A stretch of DNA of 64,000 bases from contig CAJFCV020000006.1 of assembly GCA_904066235.2 (NCBI GenBank), forward strand, positions 4,650,001-4,714,000. The letters run 5' to 3'. The position numbers and the translations under genes were made by a program. The stretch is from Bursaphelenchus xylophilus. Lineage: Eukaryota > Nematoda > Chromadorea > Rhabditida > Aphelenchoididae. Every line of letters starts with the position of its first letter. The first letter of the stretch is position 1. Positions 11,713 through 33,934 of this stretch are shown here, one piece after another. Below the pieces are notes generated by a model that was given only the letters and a program-made list of their open reading frames with translations, did no database searches and was not told the DNA's origin.

Positions 11713-14700
11713 ACGTGGATTAATGTTTGAATATTATCATTTGATATTATACTGGAGAATAAGTATTAAATACATTTTCTAAAGTAACATTTCATTTGAT
11801 GTGTTAGGCCGGCTTCTAAAAAGGACGGAATTTTCCTTGGAAAGTTTGAAGAGATGCTGCCAATTTTTTTGTCTTGATATCTCTTCTTTTTTGCGATGCC
11901 TTCGGTCTAAATATTCGCTAAATTTCTTGTCATACCTTCAAAGCACCGGCTAAAATTTTTGTAAAATTCCAGGTCGACAATGTAAATTATTTCGTACGGC
12001 CTTTTGACTTCACATAAAGGATGTCGCCAACTTTTTTGATCCCTTCAAAATCTGATTCCGAACTTTCCCCCCAATTACCAAAGTAAAATCGAGGCTAAAC
12101 TCCTGCGTTTGGATCGTTTAGACCGAATTCGATCGCTTCCCTCTTTTCTTTACAATACGTACGATGTCTAATGATTCATTGTGTAATACAAGTACCGGAT
12201 ATCGCATCTCCCTTCTCCCTTCAATCTCTGTTTTTTCGCGATCGGTCAGCTCGAGGGGGAGTGTGAAGGAAGGAAAGGGGGGATCGAACGGAATTAATTT
12301 TCGGGTTTTGAGGTCACAATTCAGCTGAGACGCAGGGCTGTTATCACGGGAAAGTCGGGGCGGCAAAGGGTAAAAATAAAGGGATATCTGCTGGATTTGG
12401 CGAATCTAGCGGGAAAAAGCTCGAAATTAAAAAAAATTTTTTGACCGAGACAATATGGTTTCAGAATGTCATCACGGAAATTTTAGGCTTCTCGAAAAAA
12501 CGCAAATTTTTGAATCAGCATAATTTTTGTAAGGCTACCTTACTTATACTCATCAGCAATCAAATAAGAGGATGTTTATTCAATAGTGGGAAGTGTGGAT
12601 TAGAAGCGACGAAGAGGTTTATTTAATCGGTCTGATCGGACGACGCCTTGAGCTGTTTTCGAGTTTTCGGTAATTCCCAGGGTTTCATTAGCTATTCTTT
12701 GACGATTTTTCCTATTCCCATAATCAAAACTGTGTGCAACGAATCGCAAAAGATCAAAATTTGAAGCATTTTGAAAGTCATCTTTCTCCGAGTTTTCACT
12801 TTGCAAAAAGTGCAGCTCTATTTTGAAGGCTTCTCTACACCCCAATTTTCTATCCTGTATGTGTTTTGTCGCTGATTTAATTGACGAAAAGTGCAATCCG
12901 ACCCAAAATCTGAAGAAGCCTTCTATTTTGGTCATAATGACCTAAATCTTTAAATTGACCCTAAAAATGCAAAGGGTTATAGTTTTTGAAGGCTCGGTCT
13001 GTTTGTGAATAATTCTAGAAGTCAATAAGGGCCTTTATGAAAGCATCGTTCATCGCGTGATTTCCTTGTAAGCTAAATTAAAGTCCCCAAGCGTCATTGA
13101 CCAGAACTCCAAAGTGTTTTGCTCCTTTTTTCCATCCTTTCGTTCAAACCCATTCCTTTCTTTTAATCCGTTTAGAGCAGTAGTAGCAGTAGTAGAAGTA
13201 GTAGTAGTAGTGACCGCAAAACCTATTCTCTCCAAAATCGCCGGCTTAATTCGAAAATCCCTTTTCCCCTCGAGATTTATGGGAATTGCGTGGGAAAAGC
13301 GTGGATGTTTTATAGCCTCGAGAAGAGTCGGTTATAGATCGGTTTTCGAGATCAAGAACAAAAGGTTTGAGGGGCTGAGGAGGGGCGTTATATGTTTGGG
13401 GCTTTTGTCTCGTCCTTTTGAATGTTTTGGATCGTAAATCGAATCCAAATCGACTGACGTCGGATTCTCAGATGACATTTTATATTATACTTGGGGTTGA
13501 ATGGGCAGCAGGCAAGATGGGAGATTATGGGGATGTTAGGAGGCTGGGAATGGGACAAGATGGCTGCCTTAGAACCATTAGGTGGCTACTATGAAAAATC
13601 AGTTTCTTATGGCAAATTTGTGTTGAATATAAAGTTCAATTTCACTCCTGAAATGCAGATAGACCCTTGAAAAGTTACCTTGTACGAATTTACCTTGTAA
13701 AACACGTATCTCACTTCTCCACAAACGATTTTGATTCTAGCATTTGACGTGTGAAGACCTAAACTTTGTGCAATGTTGTCTTTGCTCGCCTCACGTCCTA
13801 TTGGTCTTAAAAATCGCTGACGTTTGTTTTCATAATAACATTAGCGCGCGTTTTCTCGGCTTCCCAATGTTTTGACAGCTCCCAGCAGCTATGAAAATTA
13901 CTTCTTTTCAATATTTTATTTCCCTTTACCCCTCAAATTTACTTCTTTTCCGAGTTTGTAAGCCCCAAACTCCCCGAGGGTGACTCATTTTGCAAGGGCC
14001 GATTCGTCTTTTTCGCTCACATTACATTTTCTGTTTTTCGCCCTCCAAAAAACAATTTTCCGTTTTCGAAAAGGGCGAGAAACGAGGGGTCGAAAAAGGG
14101 AATGACCACAGAATTCTGAAGCCCTTTTTAATGGCCATTTCATGAATAATCCGTGCGGGATTCTACTGAGTAATCCGTGACTAACGTGACTTGTCATCTT
14201 GGGGCTAAAGCGGCCACAAATGAAAGCTTGTGGTTGAGTAGAAGCGAGAGATCATGGAGAAGTTTCAAGAGAAAATTTTGGAGCAAAAATCTTTGATCCA
14301 AGTTTAGAGGCCATTGAGATTCTAAAGTACGCACTGGAATGATTTTTCTTGACAATCTCGGGTCACTTGACTGGGCAACACATGACGTACAGGGAAGGAA
14401 GGGTGATTCTAGTCATCCCGAGTGTTTATTTGAACCTTTTACCGATCTTTGTTATCAGATTTTGAGGTGTTACATAGCAGAAATAGATTTGTAATTTTCT
14501 CTCCTGATGCCGTAAGATTTGCTTATTCTTGAAGTGCTACGCTTAGATGTTCTTTTGGTATGAATTGTCTATCCATTGCAAGTTTAAATCGATGAGAATT
14601 GGAGATTGGGCTGCGTAGGGAAAACTTTAACGAGATTTGCAGGCCACAGACTACGGAAAATTGGGACAACTTTTTGCTGGAATGCTTTATAAGATGCGGT

Positions 14701-17700
14701 AAACATTTTACAAAATTGTCATCGTTAATATTCATATCAAGTTTCGGAAAATTTGAACTTTAAAAATATCCTCAAACTGTAGGCTTACGATTATACAATC
14801 ATCATCAAAATCTGCCCCAAGCCTCGGAAAATCGGAATTTTTTCTTGTCAAATCCAATGCTGCGTGAGTTTCACTAACGGCATCGCTCTACAACTCCACC
14901 ACCTGTCCCCAATCTGTTGCCATTTATGCAAATATCCGCTTTTTATCCGCCTCTCACGGAACCAGTCTTGTCGCATCATCCCTTCAATTTAAATCTCAAC
15001 AAATTTTGTCTGCCCCTCTCCCTCATTTCCCCACTCCCTCATCCGGTTTCCGTTTTCCGAATCCACATCGCAGATGTCTTCAAGGTCGGAAAATGGGAAT
15101 AATTCGAAAATAAATTCGCATTCTCAGCTGAGATTTTACTTTTTCTGGTTCCGTTTTTTATCACTTCCAACTGTGAAGACGGCGTGTTGTTTCGGTGTTG
15201 TCAGTCGGCTTTTGACACTTGATCAAGGTCTTTTTTTCTGATTTTTCGAATATCAGCGGATTATTCACATCCGGTTTGTTGTAAAGAGGGGCGTGATAAG
15301 GGGTAATAAACAACGGAAATGGGTGACTTTTTGATTTTTTTGGTGGAGTCTTTGTATAACAAATCTTTTTAGAAGGAGATCTTTCTATAACAAACAATTT
15401 TAACGCCTCTATACGATATTATAGGTTCGAAATGAATCTTAAAATTATTTATGACGTTTTTAGGCCAAGAAATCTTTCCTCTCGCAGCTTTCCTTTCCAT
15501 GTAAGACCTAGATACAAAAGGACCTGATTTTCGGAGCCCCTCCCACACCTTTATTAGATACTTGACCTCCCATAACTTTTTTGACCATTACCTTTTTACC
15601 CTTCCCCTCGGTTTGGATTAATTGGCCGTTTCGGATTTGATTGCCCTCCAACATCACTAATTCCGAACGAAAATAAAAAAGTTGTTTCGGCCTGCGGTCA
15701 TAAATCGATGGGCCTCGAGGAGAGGGACTTAAAAAGTCGGGAGGTTGTTTGGCACGTGTGATCGGTCCTAGTTTTGAACTTTTGGATTTTCGAAGGTGAT
15801 TGTCACTGCCAGGAAAAGGGGCGTAAAGAATTTGCAATTCACACTTTTCGCCAAAACTTGATGATCTCGCCGTTTCCCCGGTTTGATTCCCCTTTGGCAC
15901 TTTCCCTTGCCCCCTCCCGGCCTACCTTATCCCCCAGGGCATTCCGCCGTAATTCTAATATTTGGATAAAAGGACGCGTTTCGGCCTCGAGGCGAAATAA
16001 TTCATTTTTTTGCGGTTGAATTTCTGGCCCGTTTCCCGGGTTTTCTCTCGGAATAAATTTTATTTTCCCAAATTTTATGGAGCCTTTCGGCCGAATGGTC
16101 AGCCCAGGGTCAAAGATCTTGTCTATAGGGGGGACAATTGTTGGTTTGGAATTGTGGAGAGCCTGAGGGTAAATAAGACTTTGTTCTTAGCATTACTCCT
16201 TTGGGGGATGGGAATTGGGGATAACAAAAAGACTTGGGATGGGGAAAATGATGGCTTATTCCGTTTTTGGAGAGGTTATTTGGGTTAAAATAAATTTTTT
16301 TGGGTCTATGAAGAAATTCTCTTTAAAAAAATCTCCAAAAATTGCAGACTTTTGATTTCCCTCTTGATCGTATTGATCCCCCTCTATTATGCGCATAATT
16401 CTGTTCAAATCCCCTCTATTATCATGTCCTTCAGATATTTCCTTTTTTTTCGCTTTTTCGGAACCAGTTTTTTTTTCCTAACAAATTAATATTAGACAGG
16501 AAAATCACCTTTTCCCATTTCCCTCACTCCTTTTTTGGAATGTTTTTGCGGGTGATGACCTTGCCCAAATGTTCGCAAAATGATCCCAAAAGTGGCAGAG
16601 GAGGATTGTCATCGAGAAGAGGGGAAAAATTAATTTTTATTGGATTTCGCCGCCTTCCCGAACCGGCTAATGGACATAATGTGGGCTGGCACGGTGGGAA
16701 TTGGCTCAGACGTTGCGGGGAAAACCGTTTGGCTCGTTGTTTTAGGAGGGAGGTTGGGGTTTTGGGTAATGAATTTCTCAAAAGTCTTGGCTGATTGTTT
16801 GCTGAAATGCCGTTTTTTCTGTGGCCGCCTCTCCTCATTTTGCATAGTCCTTTGTAAATTTCAAAACTGAGTTCGCCAGAAAAACCCTCTAGATTTCAAA
16901 ATCCCAATAAATCCCGTTCCCCAATCACTAAAAGTTCCTCATTTCTCATAATTTTTTTCGGTTATGACTAAACCCTGAACCAGGCCGTAAGGGCCAGCTT
17001 GGAATGGACATAAATAAACATATTGAATTACGTCAGTGGCCAACTTGTAATGGCCATTCGCCGATCCCGTTTCAGACTCTAATTAGGCCCTTTTTATGGG
17101 TTTGGAAGGAGAATTTTTGAGCAGAAATTTCAAATTGCTTCGGAAAAAATGAAAAACAAAAATTTTTCGTTTTTGGGAATTTCGGTAAAATAAAAAAAAT
17201 TTACGCATTCTGTTTTGAAATTTTGTTCAAAAACGAATCTGAACTAGGGAACTACAAGTGATTTGGTGAGAAAAAAGGGGAGGATGGATGTAATTCGATC
17301 CATATACTCGATCTATCGCCCTGATCCGTTGTTCTCCCCACTTTTTTATGCTTTTTTTCGAACGACTTTTGAACCATATGCTTTTTTGCACTATTGCTTG
17401 CAGATTTTGTAGTCAAAATCTTTTGCATGATTTTTGTTCCGGGATTTTTCGAAAACTTGAGCCATTTTTTTCAATTTTTATGTTGTGTTTGCCACGTCTG
17501 ATAAGTTTAAAATTTCGTTTTTTTCGAAGCCTCTTCGCCAATTCTCGACCTAAATTCCCCAAGGTGTCGTTAGGACATGGTTCTCCTGAGACGGACCACT
17601 TTCATATTTCAAAAAAGTTGCTTTCATACCCAAGATTTCGGTGCACAAACAATTTTGGCCTGGGAGTTTAATTATTCGGCAGGCCCTCCCAAATCCCAAC

Positions 17701-20700
17701 AGGACCACAATTATTCGGGCGGTCCATGAAATGACGCCCCGAGGGCGTTGTCCCGCAAAAGGAAAGTCAAATCGAGTTAAAAGTTCATGGCCGAAAGTTT
17801 GAATTTCTCGTTTGGAAGCGGGGCGAAAAACTTTCGGCCGCCGCAATGGCCGCTCTGCTTTTGGGTGGGGGGAAGTTTTCCGTCGATTTTTCATTTTGAC
17901 AATCGATGGAGGCCGAGAGAAAATTGGACAAACATGGAGGGGAGAAGGGAGAAAACAGTAAGGGGATGAGGAAGTGGGAAAACGACTTGATTTTCGGAAA
18001 CAGATCAGAATGTAAAAAGTGAAAACGGCGATTTCAGTATACAATTTCGATCAAAATCATGGTCATTTTTGTCAAAATCAAGAAATTATCAATATCCAAA
18101 ATTTTCGACTTTTTCGAAAATCCATTTTTTAATATGAAATTTAATAGAATTATGTCAATTAAAGTATTGTTTTACATACCTTACGGTGTAAACCTTAGAT
18201 TGGAGCTTTCCTTTCTGTTGATATTTTACTTCAAAATTGATAATTTTTAATTGTCATCATTTTTTATGGATAAGATAAAAATTGTCCAAATCACTTTTAC
18301 CCCGCCGAAAATTACAAGACCAGTCTTTACAGATGCTTACTACACGATGAACTTACATTACTAGCAATATTCAGCTTTTTTGGGAGCAATTTTGTATAAA
18401 ACTTTTATTAAAAAATCGGAACATTTCAATTCTGTGCTCATCTTGCCTCCCAAAAAATCTCATTTTTCCCCTCACTCTGCCATAAATTAAAGTTGGGCTC
18501 TTCCTGAAGTGTGGTCCGAATTAAACGTCTTGAAGACACCGCTTTTGCGGAAACTGCAAATGCCAAAACGCGGGAGCGATGCGCACTTTTTGAGGGGGTT
18601 TTTCACCCCTGCCCAATGGGTTTCCCCCGAAACAAGCCCCTTCTTTTCCACCCTCAGCCTCCTCTCCTCCATATAACAGAGGATCGCGTCAAAATTCTTA
18701 GGACCGGAGAATGTCTCGGCCATTCGCTTTTTTCGTTTTCAGCCTTTTCCCGACCCCCCAATCCCAACGCTTTGTTCCAGTCGGTGGGGGCTCGTAAAAT
18801 ACGAATTTTGGGACGAGATTTGGCTGGTCGCATGCCACAACTGTATATTGTAAAATACTTTTTTACAAGCCCTCTTTATGAAGCCATTTTTGAACTGCTT
18901 CGATTTTTCGATGATGCACTTGATTTAGCCTTTAAAGGGTCCTAGAATTCTGTTTTCTTTGGTTTGCATTGTAGCATAAAGAAGATAGTTTACGGCGTGA
19001 TGAATATTTTTGCTGTTTGTACTATGAAAAAGACCTTTACAACGCTAAAATAAAGGCTACAATTTTTTATTTTGGTTCAAAATATGAGTCAAAAATCCCT
19101 AAGGTCAAGAGAAAAAATTCAAAAATTTGTAGCCCCTAATTACCCCATGCAAATGAATCGCTTTTCGTATCACCGGAATGATGATCCTCTCGTACGCCGA
19201 TCACCTTATATCGCTTTATCTTCGCTCCCCATCTTTTCTGCGCCGGCGATTTGTTTCGGTCATTGGGTCCCTCTCTTTTTTTGCTGTTTCCGCTGTAATT
19301 TCATAAAGTTGGCAGCCGTGTTACACAGAAACACGGGTCGCCCCGCAGGCCACATTATTTTGTTTATTGTTGCGGGGGATAATGCGGAGTTTTGTTGCGG
19401 AATTGAAAGGGAAAATCATATTGCTTTACCATCAGATACCTGGATTTTTGAAAATTTTCGTTTTTATACTTCTGAGCATTAAAAAATGAGAATTAAAATT
19501 AATAAAAAATGTAAATTTTATTGATTATCCGTGTTTTACAACAATTTCGCCTGCGGCAATTCTCCCATTTCCCTCCGCTTTTCCCAGCTATATTTAATTT
19601 TCCCGTAAAAACGATTATCCGAATCCAGAAACTCGTCGTGATTTACGACTGTTTCAGAACGTTTGGTCAGAAATCCCATCTCCCCCCTCCACCTGATAAC
19701 AGGCAATTTGCCCGTTTCTCACTTTTCCGAATGATTCATATCACAAACTTTTTGGGGAGAGCCCAACCTTCGGGATTTCGGAGGCCCTGTTGCGATTTTG
19801 AGAGGGATCCGACATGATGTTATACAGTAGCAAAAGAGGGACCATGGTCGTTTTAATCAAGGGTTTTGGGGGAATAAAAAACGGTAATCGTATTAGGAGG
19901 ATAAAAAATATTATTTTTTAAATCGTAATTATTAAAGTACAATATGAGGATTGGTGATTACTAAGCCAATAATGGTCAAAGTCAGGTTTGAGGGCTACTG
20001 ACAGAGTACGCAGAGTCACATTCCTTCTTTACAGTATACTAGAAAGAAATTTTTTTTAAAAATTATGCGCTGCACAGTGCAGTCAAAATTTTTGATGACT
20101 TTACAGTGAAACTTTTAACATCTACACTTGGTCGTTCATCTCAGAAGATGACAAAATACAACCAATATGTATTTTTGAAACAAACTTTTTTCACATTACT
20201 GTTACTGTTACAATTGTAATTTACAATTTCATTTTCAAAAATATTTTTGATTTTTCATTCGCCAATCGTTGCTTTACCTTCGCCCATTTACTTCGCCCAT
20301 CCAGCCCCGAATTTCAACTCAAAGTCCCCCCGGATCCCCGCAATCTCCTTCCATTTTTTTGTTTTCTTCTCCATGTCGCAAAAAAGATGTCGTGTCATGT
20401 TAAATGTTGAATGGAATAAGAATTGATTTTCATTTTGACTATACCCATCCCGTATTTTTAGCGTTCGCTCATCTCCTCCTCGCCGCCACCCGACCCGAAG
20501 GGACGAAAAACGAAGAAAAACGCGAGAAAAAAGTTGGGAACGGGAGAAAAAGAAGCGGTCAATCGCGCCCCCCGACCACCATTCGTTCAACAAATTTCTT
20601 CCCGTCATAACAACATACCAGCAAATCATCAGCTTTCCGGACAAATCCCACGGATTCGGGTTGAATTTCCACTGCCCTAATCGCCGATATTGCACTTGAT

Positions 20701-21299
20701 CATTGGATTTATTGGTAAACCACTGTAAGTTCCATTTTTTGAACGTTTTTTCTTGGGTTTTAGTTGACACACCACAAATAGAACATCAAGGATATTTAAG
20801 CAGTTTTCTAGGAATTTTGGAGTGTTTTTGGCTCCAATTCTTACCTATTATATTATTCATGGAGTAGATGTCGGAAAAACGTCAAAACCTCTTGAACTTT
20901 TGTTGACGTAAAAAACAGGAAGTGTAAAATAAGATCCTGCTCTCTTTTTTATAGGATATTATCATAATGCGGTTTAGTAATTCTAAGGAATGCTGCATGT
21001 ACATGCATAAATAAGTAAGACATGTGATGACCGAAAAATGAGGGGTAAAAGCATGCCTCATCCGGTTGGATAGGCATGATACTAATATATTCGTGTATAT
21101 TTCGGTATGCATTGCTCGTAATTCTTAGAATTCGGATATAATTTTAACATTCTATAAGGTAAAGATTTTAGGTAATAAATATTAGCGAATAATATATGGA
21201 ATAGACATTGAGTAGTTGGTTAAGCTCTCAAAGTATCATTAAGCCGCTCTCATTACCCCCATTTACCCACCAATTCCCTGTGAATCATCTCTTTTTTTC
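11713..21299. other. 9.6 kb region without a convincing gene
   Basis: Between elongin A and mig-15 I find only short ORFs without splice continuity or recognisable motifs. The region alternates very AT-rich spacers with islands of mixed composition, for example 12110-12360, 13985-14220, 15500-16090, 17670-17960, 18480-18840, 19140-19400 and 20260-20660. At 16970-17080 there is a cluster with a forkhead-like ATAAATAAACA and a CRE-like TTACGTCA. It probably holds distal regulatory DNA for mig-15, possibly also unannotated ncRNA; that is inference. A trinucleotide microsatellite is at 13178-13210. Confidence 0.5.
13178..13210. repeat. (TAG)n/(CAG)n trinucleotide microsatellite
   Basis: Eleven triplets of CAG, TAG and AAG in tandem in a non-coding region. 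Confidence 0.85.
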
Positions 21300-21301
21300 A
21301 G
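21300..21301 (+). promoter_or_regulatory. mig-15: Likely trans-splice acceptor of mig-15
   Basis: A pyrimidine run followed by TTTTTTTCAG ends at 21301, 76 bases before the start codon, with no obvious upstream exon. Fits spliced-leader addition; a 5' UTR intron is the alternative. Confidence 0.5.
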
Positions 21302-21359
21302 GAACCCCATCAATTTCCCTTTGCGCTCCCTTCCACTGATGCGTTCCCAAGTTCAGTAG

Positions 21360-29996
<8,637 letters not shown>

Positions 29997-30567
29997 ATTC
30001 TCCGAATAATTTTTGTACATAATCACTACTTAGTATCTGATATCATCAAGTGCACTGTAGCCTTTTTACTGTAATTTTTGGAAGTGTGGCGCTCTATTTG
30101 GTGTCCATTATTCTCTTCTGGGCTTTTTAGAGATTGTTTTGAATTTCGAAGAGCTCTAAGTTTATCCTGTAGAGAATGGCTACAACTCCATAGGATTACT
30201 GTACTTCCCTTACACTAGCTACACACCCCGCTGATGATATTTTTCGTCTTTTTATCGAGCTACGGGTCCCTCACACCCCTCAAGAACACTGCGTTTCGTT
30301 TGTTTTGTATTCCCCTCCACACCCGATCCCCCCTTCTTTTCATCACACCCTCCAACTTCACCCACGCCCTATATTGTAAGTAGTAGTAGGTTTGTCATCA
30401 GTTAATTCGTTGTCCAATATATCGAGTAAAACATCGCTTCAAGTCTTGTAATTTTTCTCTGCCACTCTCTCCGTTTTCGTTATATTTCCGTGAATACTGG
30501 TTTCCATTTTTTTTTCGTCTCTTTTCCCAATGTTTCTAATGCAAATATGGATGGATTTGTCATAAAT

Positions 30568-30573
30568 AATAAA
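30568..30573 (+). terminator. mig-15: Poly(A) signal, probably of mig-15
   Basis: AATAAA about 570 bases after the stop codon. The 29997-31075 stretch contains no gene; its first part is probably the 3' UTR. Confidence 0.45.
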
Positions 30574-31075
30574 GAGGTTCAAACGTCTTGAAACCCCCCG
30601 CCCTCATTCACAACATATTTTTATGCTCACGACGTATTGGTTTTACATTAATTACTTCACTTTTTTGTCGAATAATAAACTCAAATTTGGAAAAGCCTGT
30701 AATATTGCTGTCCATAGCCTTTTGAAGTTTGCAGTTGCATGCCCAAAGACGATCCCGAACGTTAAAAACCCTTCCGAATTCCAACGAAACGTCCTTTGCA
30801 CCGTGTAAACGCCCAAAGCCCGTGCAGTGCGGAACAAACTTAATTCCCCGATATTCTACATGGTCGTTAGATTTATGTTTTTAATATACAGGGAAAATAC
30901 AGTATAGAGGACAATAAGACTTATGAGGTATTCATGAAAATTTAAGTTATCCGTTGTTATTCATGCTTATCACAGAGAAACCCGTTTGAAAATTAAGATT
31001 GCAAGATAAAAAGGTCTACATTACAAGTAAAAAGATCAGTTAGGAGATTAGAAAAAGATCAAGAAGCTAAACCGC

Positions 31076-32044
31076 TCAGAAAAATCCATTGTCTTCAATT
31101 TGGAGTTGTGGATCATGTAAATCAATGTTCTCAAACGATTCGGTGGAACTCTCTGCCTTGATTGGACTCGCTGTTTGGACCGACAAGTTCATGAAGTCCT
31201 CGCCAAGGTATTGGATAGCTTCCGCGTTGACCACCATGTTCGAATCAGCTCGAGCAGGAGGATTTCTCGTTGGATTCAATTCTAAACAACAAAAAGTAAT
31301 ATTTTAAAAACAAACACTACCTTCAAGATCACTGAGACTTTCATACTCCGGTTCAGAATCTTCTCCTTCGTCGGAGTCTTCTCCCTCGTCCTCGAGATCA
31401 GAATCCATGTCCGAATCGTCTTCACAATCGTCTGAGCTGGCTTCAGACTCATCAGATGCATCATTTGAACCGTCCGTGGAAGCAGAGTCGTCTTCATAAC
31501 ACGCTGAGCTCTCTTCAGACTTGTTAGAAGTATCACATGAATCGACGGTGGCATCAGACCCGTCTGAGCTGTCTGCGGACTCGTTAGAAGTATCACCTGA
31601 GCCGTCGGTGGCTTCAGAATCGTCTTCACCATGTTCTTCTCCGGACTTGTAAGTGGAACCGGAATCCGAATCATCGCTCTGCGAATCCGAGACAAATACT
31701 GTGGTATTACGAATGTTAACAGATGATTCTGTTCCAGTTGGACTTTCGTGTTCATCAAACGCTTCGGAAGAGGTCTGAAGTAAAACTTACAGTAATATAA
31801 AAAAGACATTATTACGCCAGAACTTTGAAATCTGACGTAAGCTTACATGCAAAATCGTCAAAAAAAGGCTGAAAGAAGTGTGATAAAATTAACAAATAAT
31901 AGTAGTCTTGATAATCAAAACACTTCTAATATTCGTTAATACCTAAAACAAAATAGCGACTGCAAAAAGACATACCTCATTCACGACCTGTCGGGAGTTG
32001 CGAGACAGCTTCTGGTTGGGCTTGGAGAGAGAGTGGGAAACCAT
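31076..32044 (-). CDS. Acidic Ser/Asp/Glu-rich protein, function unknown
   Basis: Exons on the minus strand: 32044-31976, 31774-31321, 31281-31076 (242 aa). The first exon codes a short basic start (MVSHSLSKPNQK). The second is almost wholly acidic and serine-rich, with repeating blocks such as DTSNESADSSDGSD and DTSNKSEESS. The last exon is more ordinary (MVVNAEAIQYLGEDF) and ends IEDNGFF. There is no signal peptide, membrane segment or known domain. Many SD/SE sites suit casein kinase 2. The second intron is only 39 bases. A TTTTACAG acceptor 16 bases upstream of the ATG suggests trans-splicing. Nuclear acidic chaperone or transcription partner would be a guess only. Confidence 0.75.
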
Positions 32045-32060
32045 CGAGAACTTGATTTAC

Positions 32061-32062
32061 CT
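32061..32062 (-). promoter_or_regulatory. Likely trans-splice acceptor of the acidic protein gene
   Basis: On the minus strand TTATTTTACAG ends at 32061, 16 bases before the start codon, with no donor or exon recognised upstream. Confidence 0.5.
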
Positions 32063-32359
32063 GTAAAATAATGTTATCTATGATAGAAAACAGATGGATA
32101 GGAAATGCTTAAGATCATGCGGATTACGCGGACAAAGTTTTACAAATGGCATTCTTCGAACCAATTACACCTCGATGAAGCAAGGCGAAGCAAAATTCAG
32201 GTGAATTGAGAGAATTTACCCTAACGATAAATACCTAAAATTGATGCCGGATTTGAAAAAAAACATGCGCCACAATCAAAATAAGCTTACTGACATGACT
32301 AGACAGCACAATTACTCAAAGGTACACCCGAATCCCAACGATTCTCATCCGAGAACTGG

Positions 32360-33010
32360 CTGCAGCGCACGTCAAGAAAAAATAAAAGAAAAACGGGCGC
32401 CCAATGAAAAAGCCTAGAATTTTTTTTGGCATTCTGCCCTGTGCAAATCCGTTTTTGTCCAAATGGTTTGCAATATTTTGACATAAAGATTAATAGTAAA
32501 TCACAAGATATTGATACCAATAGAAAGCTTGAGAGCTGCTTAAGCTTATAGAACCAAAATATACCCATAATCGTAGTATTTTGACAGTCTTCGAAGGCGT
32601 AGAATACAACGTCTAAATAAAAGTTTGTATCGACGATACCGAGTCAGAGAGCACTGGAAGGAGGTATACGCTCCACGTCAAAAAAATCCTTAAACTGTTC
32701 TTCGAGTATCTACACCAGTCTCGTCCCGCTTGATGGGACAGTTTTTTTGATATTCGGCCTTGAAATTTGCACTATTTTTAGCCTAGCTCGAACCATGTTC
32801 AGAAAATGCGTCACGATGACACCCATTTAGAATGTACCAGCGGTATAAAAAACAGTTGTATACTACTTGTAGTACTCCCTAGAGCTCCCATAAAAAAAAT
32901 TAGGTTAAACATTGTTGTTATGTGCAATTTGGATGACAGATTTTATGAATTTTTTTTCGCTGTGAGAACCTTTGCAATGCCCGCAATTTCTTGACGTGCA
33001 GCGCGCTGCA
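32360..33010. mobile_element. Element with terminal inverted repeats GCGCACGTCAAGAAA, 651 bp
   Basis: The left end reads CTGCAGCGCACGTCAAGAAA and the right end TTTCTTGACGTGCAGCGCGC, imperfect inverted repeats of about 20 bases. The interior has no convincing ORF. The end sequence GCGCACGTCAA is shared with the elements at 34657-34863 and 61072-61322, so this may be a longer member of that family. No target duplication is clear. The rest of 32045-33934 shows nothing recognisable. Confidence 0.5.
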
Positions 33011-33930
33011 ACAACTAATACAAAAGAAGTAATCCGCGAGCTGCGCCCACACTACTGCAGGCTACGTGACGAAGTCCTCCTGATTACTGTAATATTTTAG
33101 ATTTTGCAAAGCCACCTGTCAAAATTCAATTTTATATCATACAGGATATAAACTTTTCGGAACATTCTTGCGTAATCATTACTAAACAGACGTCTACCGG
33201 GTTAGACCAGTTGTTTTTGCAGATCGTATTTCCAAACTCCTCAAAAATGACATCGCTGACGGCAGTTGTCAGTATAATATTCTCGCCGGCATTACACAGA
33301 AACTCGTTGTAAACAGGTGATTATAAATGTGCTAATTGTGACATTCATAATCTCGCGAAATAATGCTTATAAATTGTAAGCTCCCGAATGCATGTTCATA
33401 TTGAGATTTAGGTTTGCATTTTGTTTTTTTCTGCATGATTGTGTTTAACTTGTCTCGGGGTTGTCTTTCAAAATTCTTTAAATTCTGCTCGGCACTTTTG
33501 TGGTATGTTGTACGCCACAGAAGGTTAATGCAATACAGGGTGTACGAATTTTCTGGCCCGATTTTAACTTCTTTAAAATTTGGCCCAAAATTAAAGAAGT
33601 TATAGCCAATTAAAATCCGGCCACAAAATTGGCACACTCTGTAGATTTTTATTTCATCCGTAGTTTTCTAAAAACAAGCTTTTTGCTGCTCTTTGGCCAA
33701 ACAAATTGGCAATTCTTTAGATAAAGGTGGAAATTAGTCTCTATGTCGTTTTATTTAGAACACAATGAGTTGTCTGTACATTCAGCTTTAGGAACAGTAA
33801 ACAGTCACATTGCCACCTCCTTTGGAGGCCCGCCTCCTTCTTCTGAGCCTGTTTTTGAGGTTCAGGAAAAGTCGGGACAGTACTATTGGCCGAAAACTCT
33901 CAACCCGTTCTTTCTGACTGTTAATATTTC

Positions 33931-33932
33931 AG
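33931..33932 (+). promoter_or_regulatory. Likely trans-splice acceptor of the srt gene
   Basis: TTAATATTTCAG ends 2 bases before ATG at 33935, the typical arrangement for spliced-leader addition in nematodes. This decides the start: the open frame continues upstream to 33743, but that part is unlike the family. Confidence 0.6.
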
Positions 33933-33934
33933 CG

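Noticed and set aside
17550..18044. 164-codon minus-strand frame in the gap before mig-15
   Set aside because: No domain, no plausible start context or splice partners; amino-acid make-up looks random.
20288..20770. 160-codon minus-strand frame upstream of mig-15
   Set aside because: Composition-driven open frame without motifs; no neighbouring exon of matching phase.
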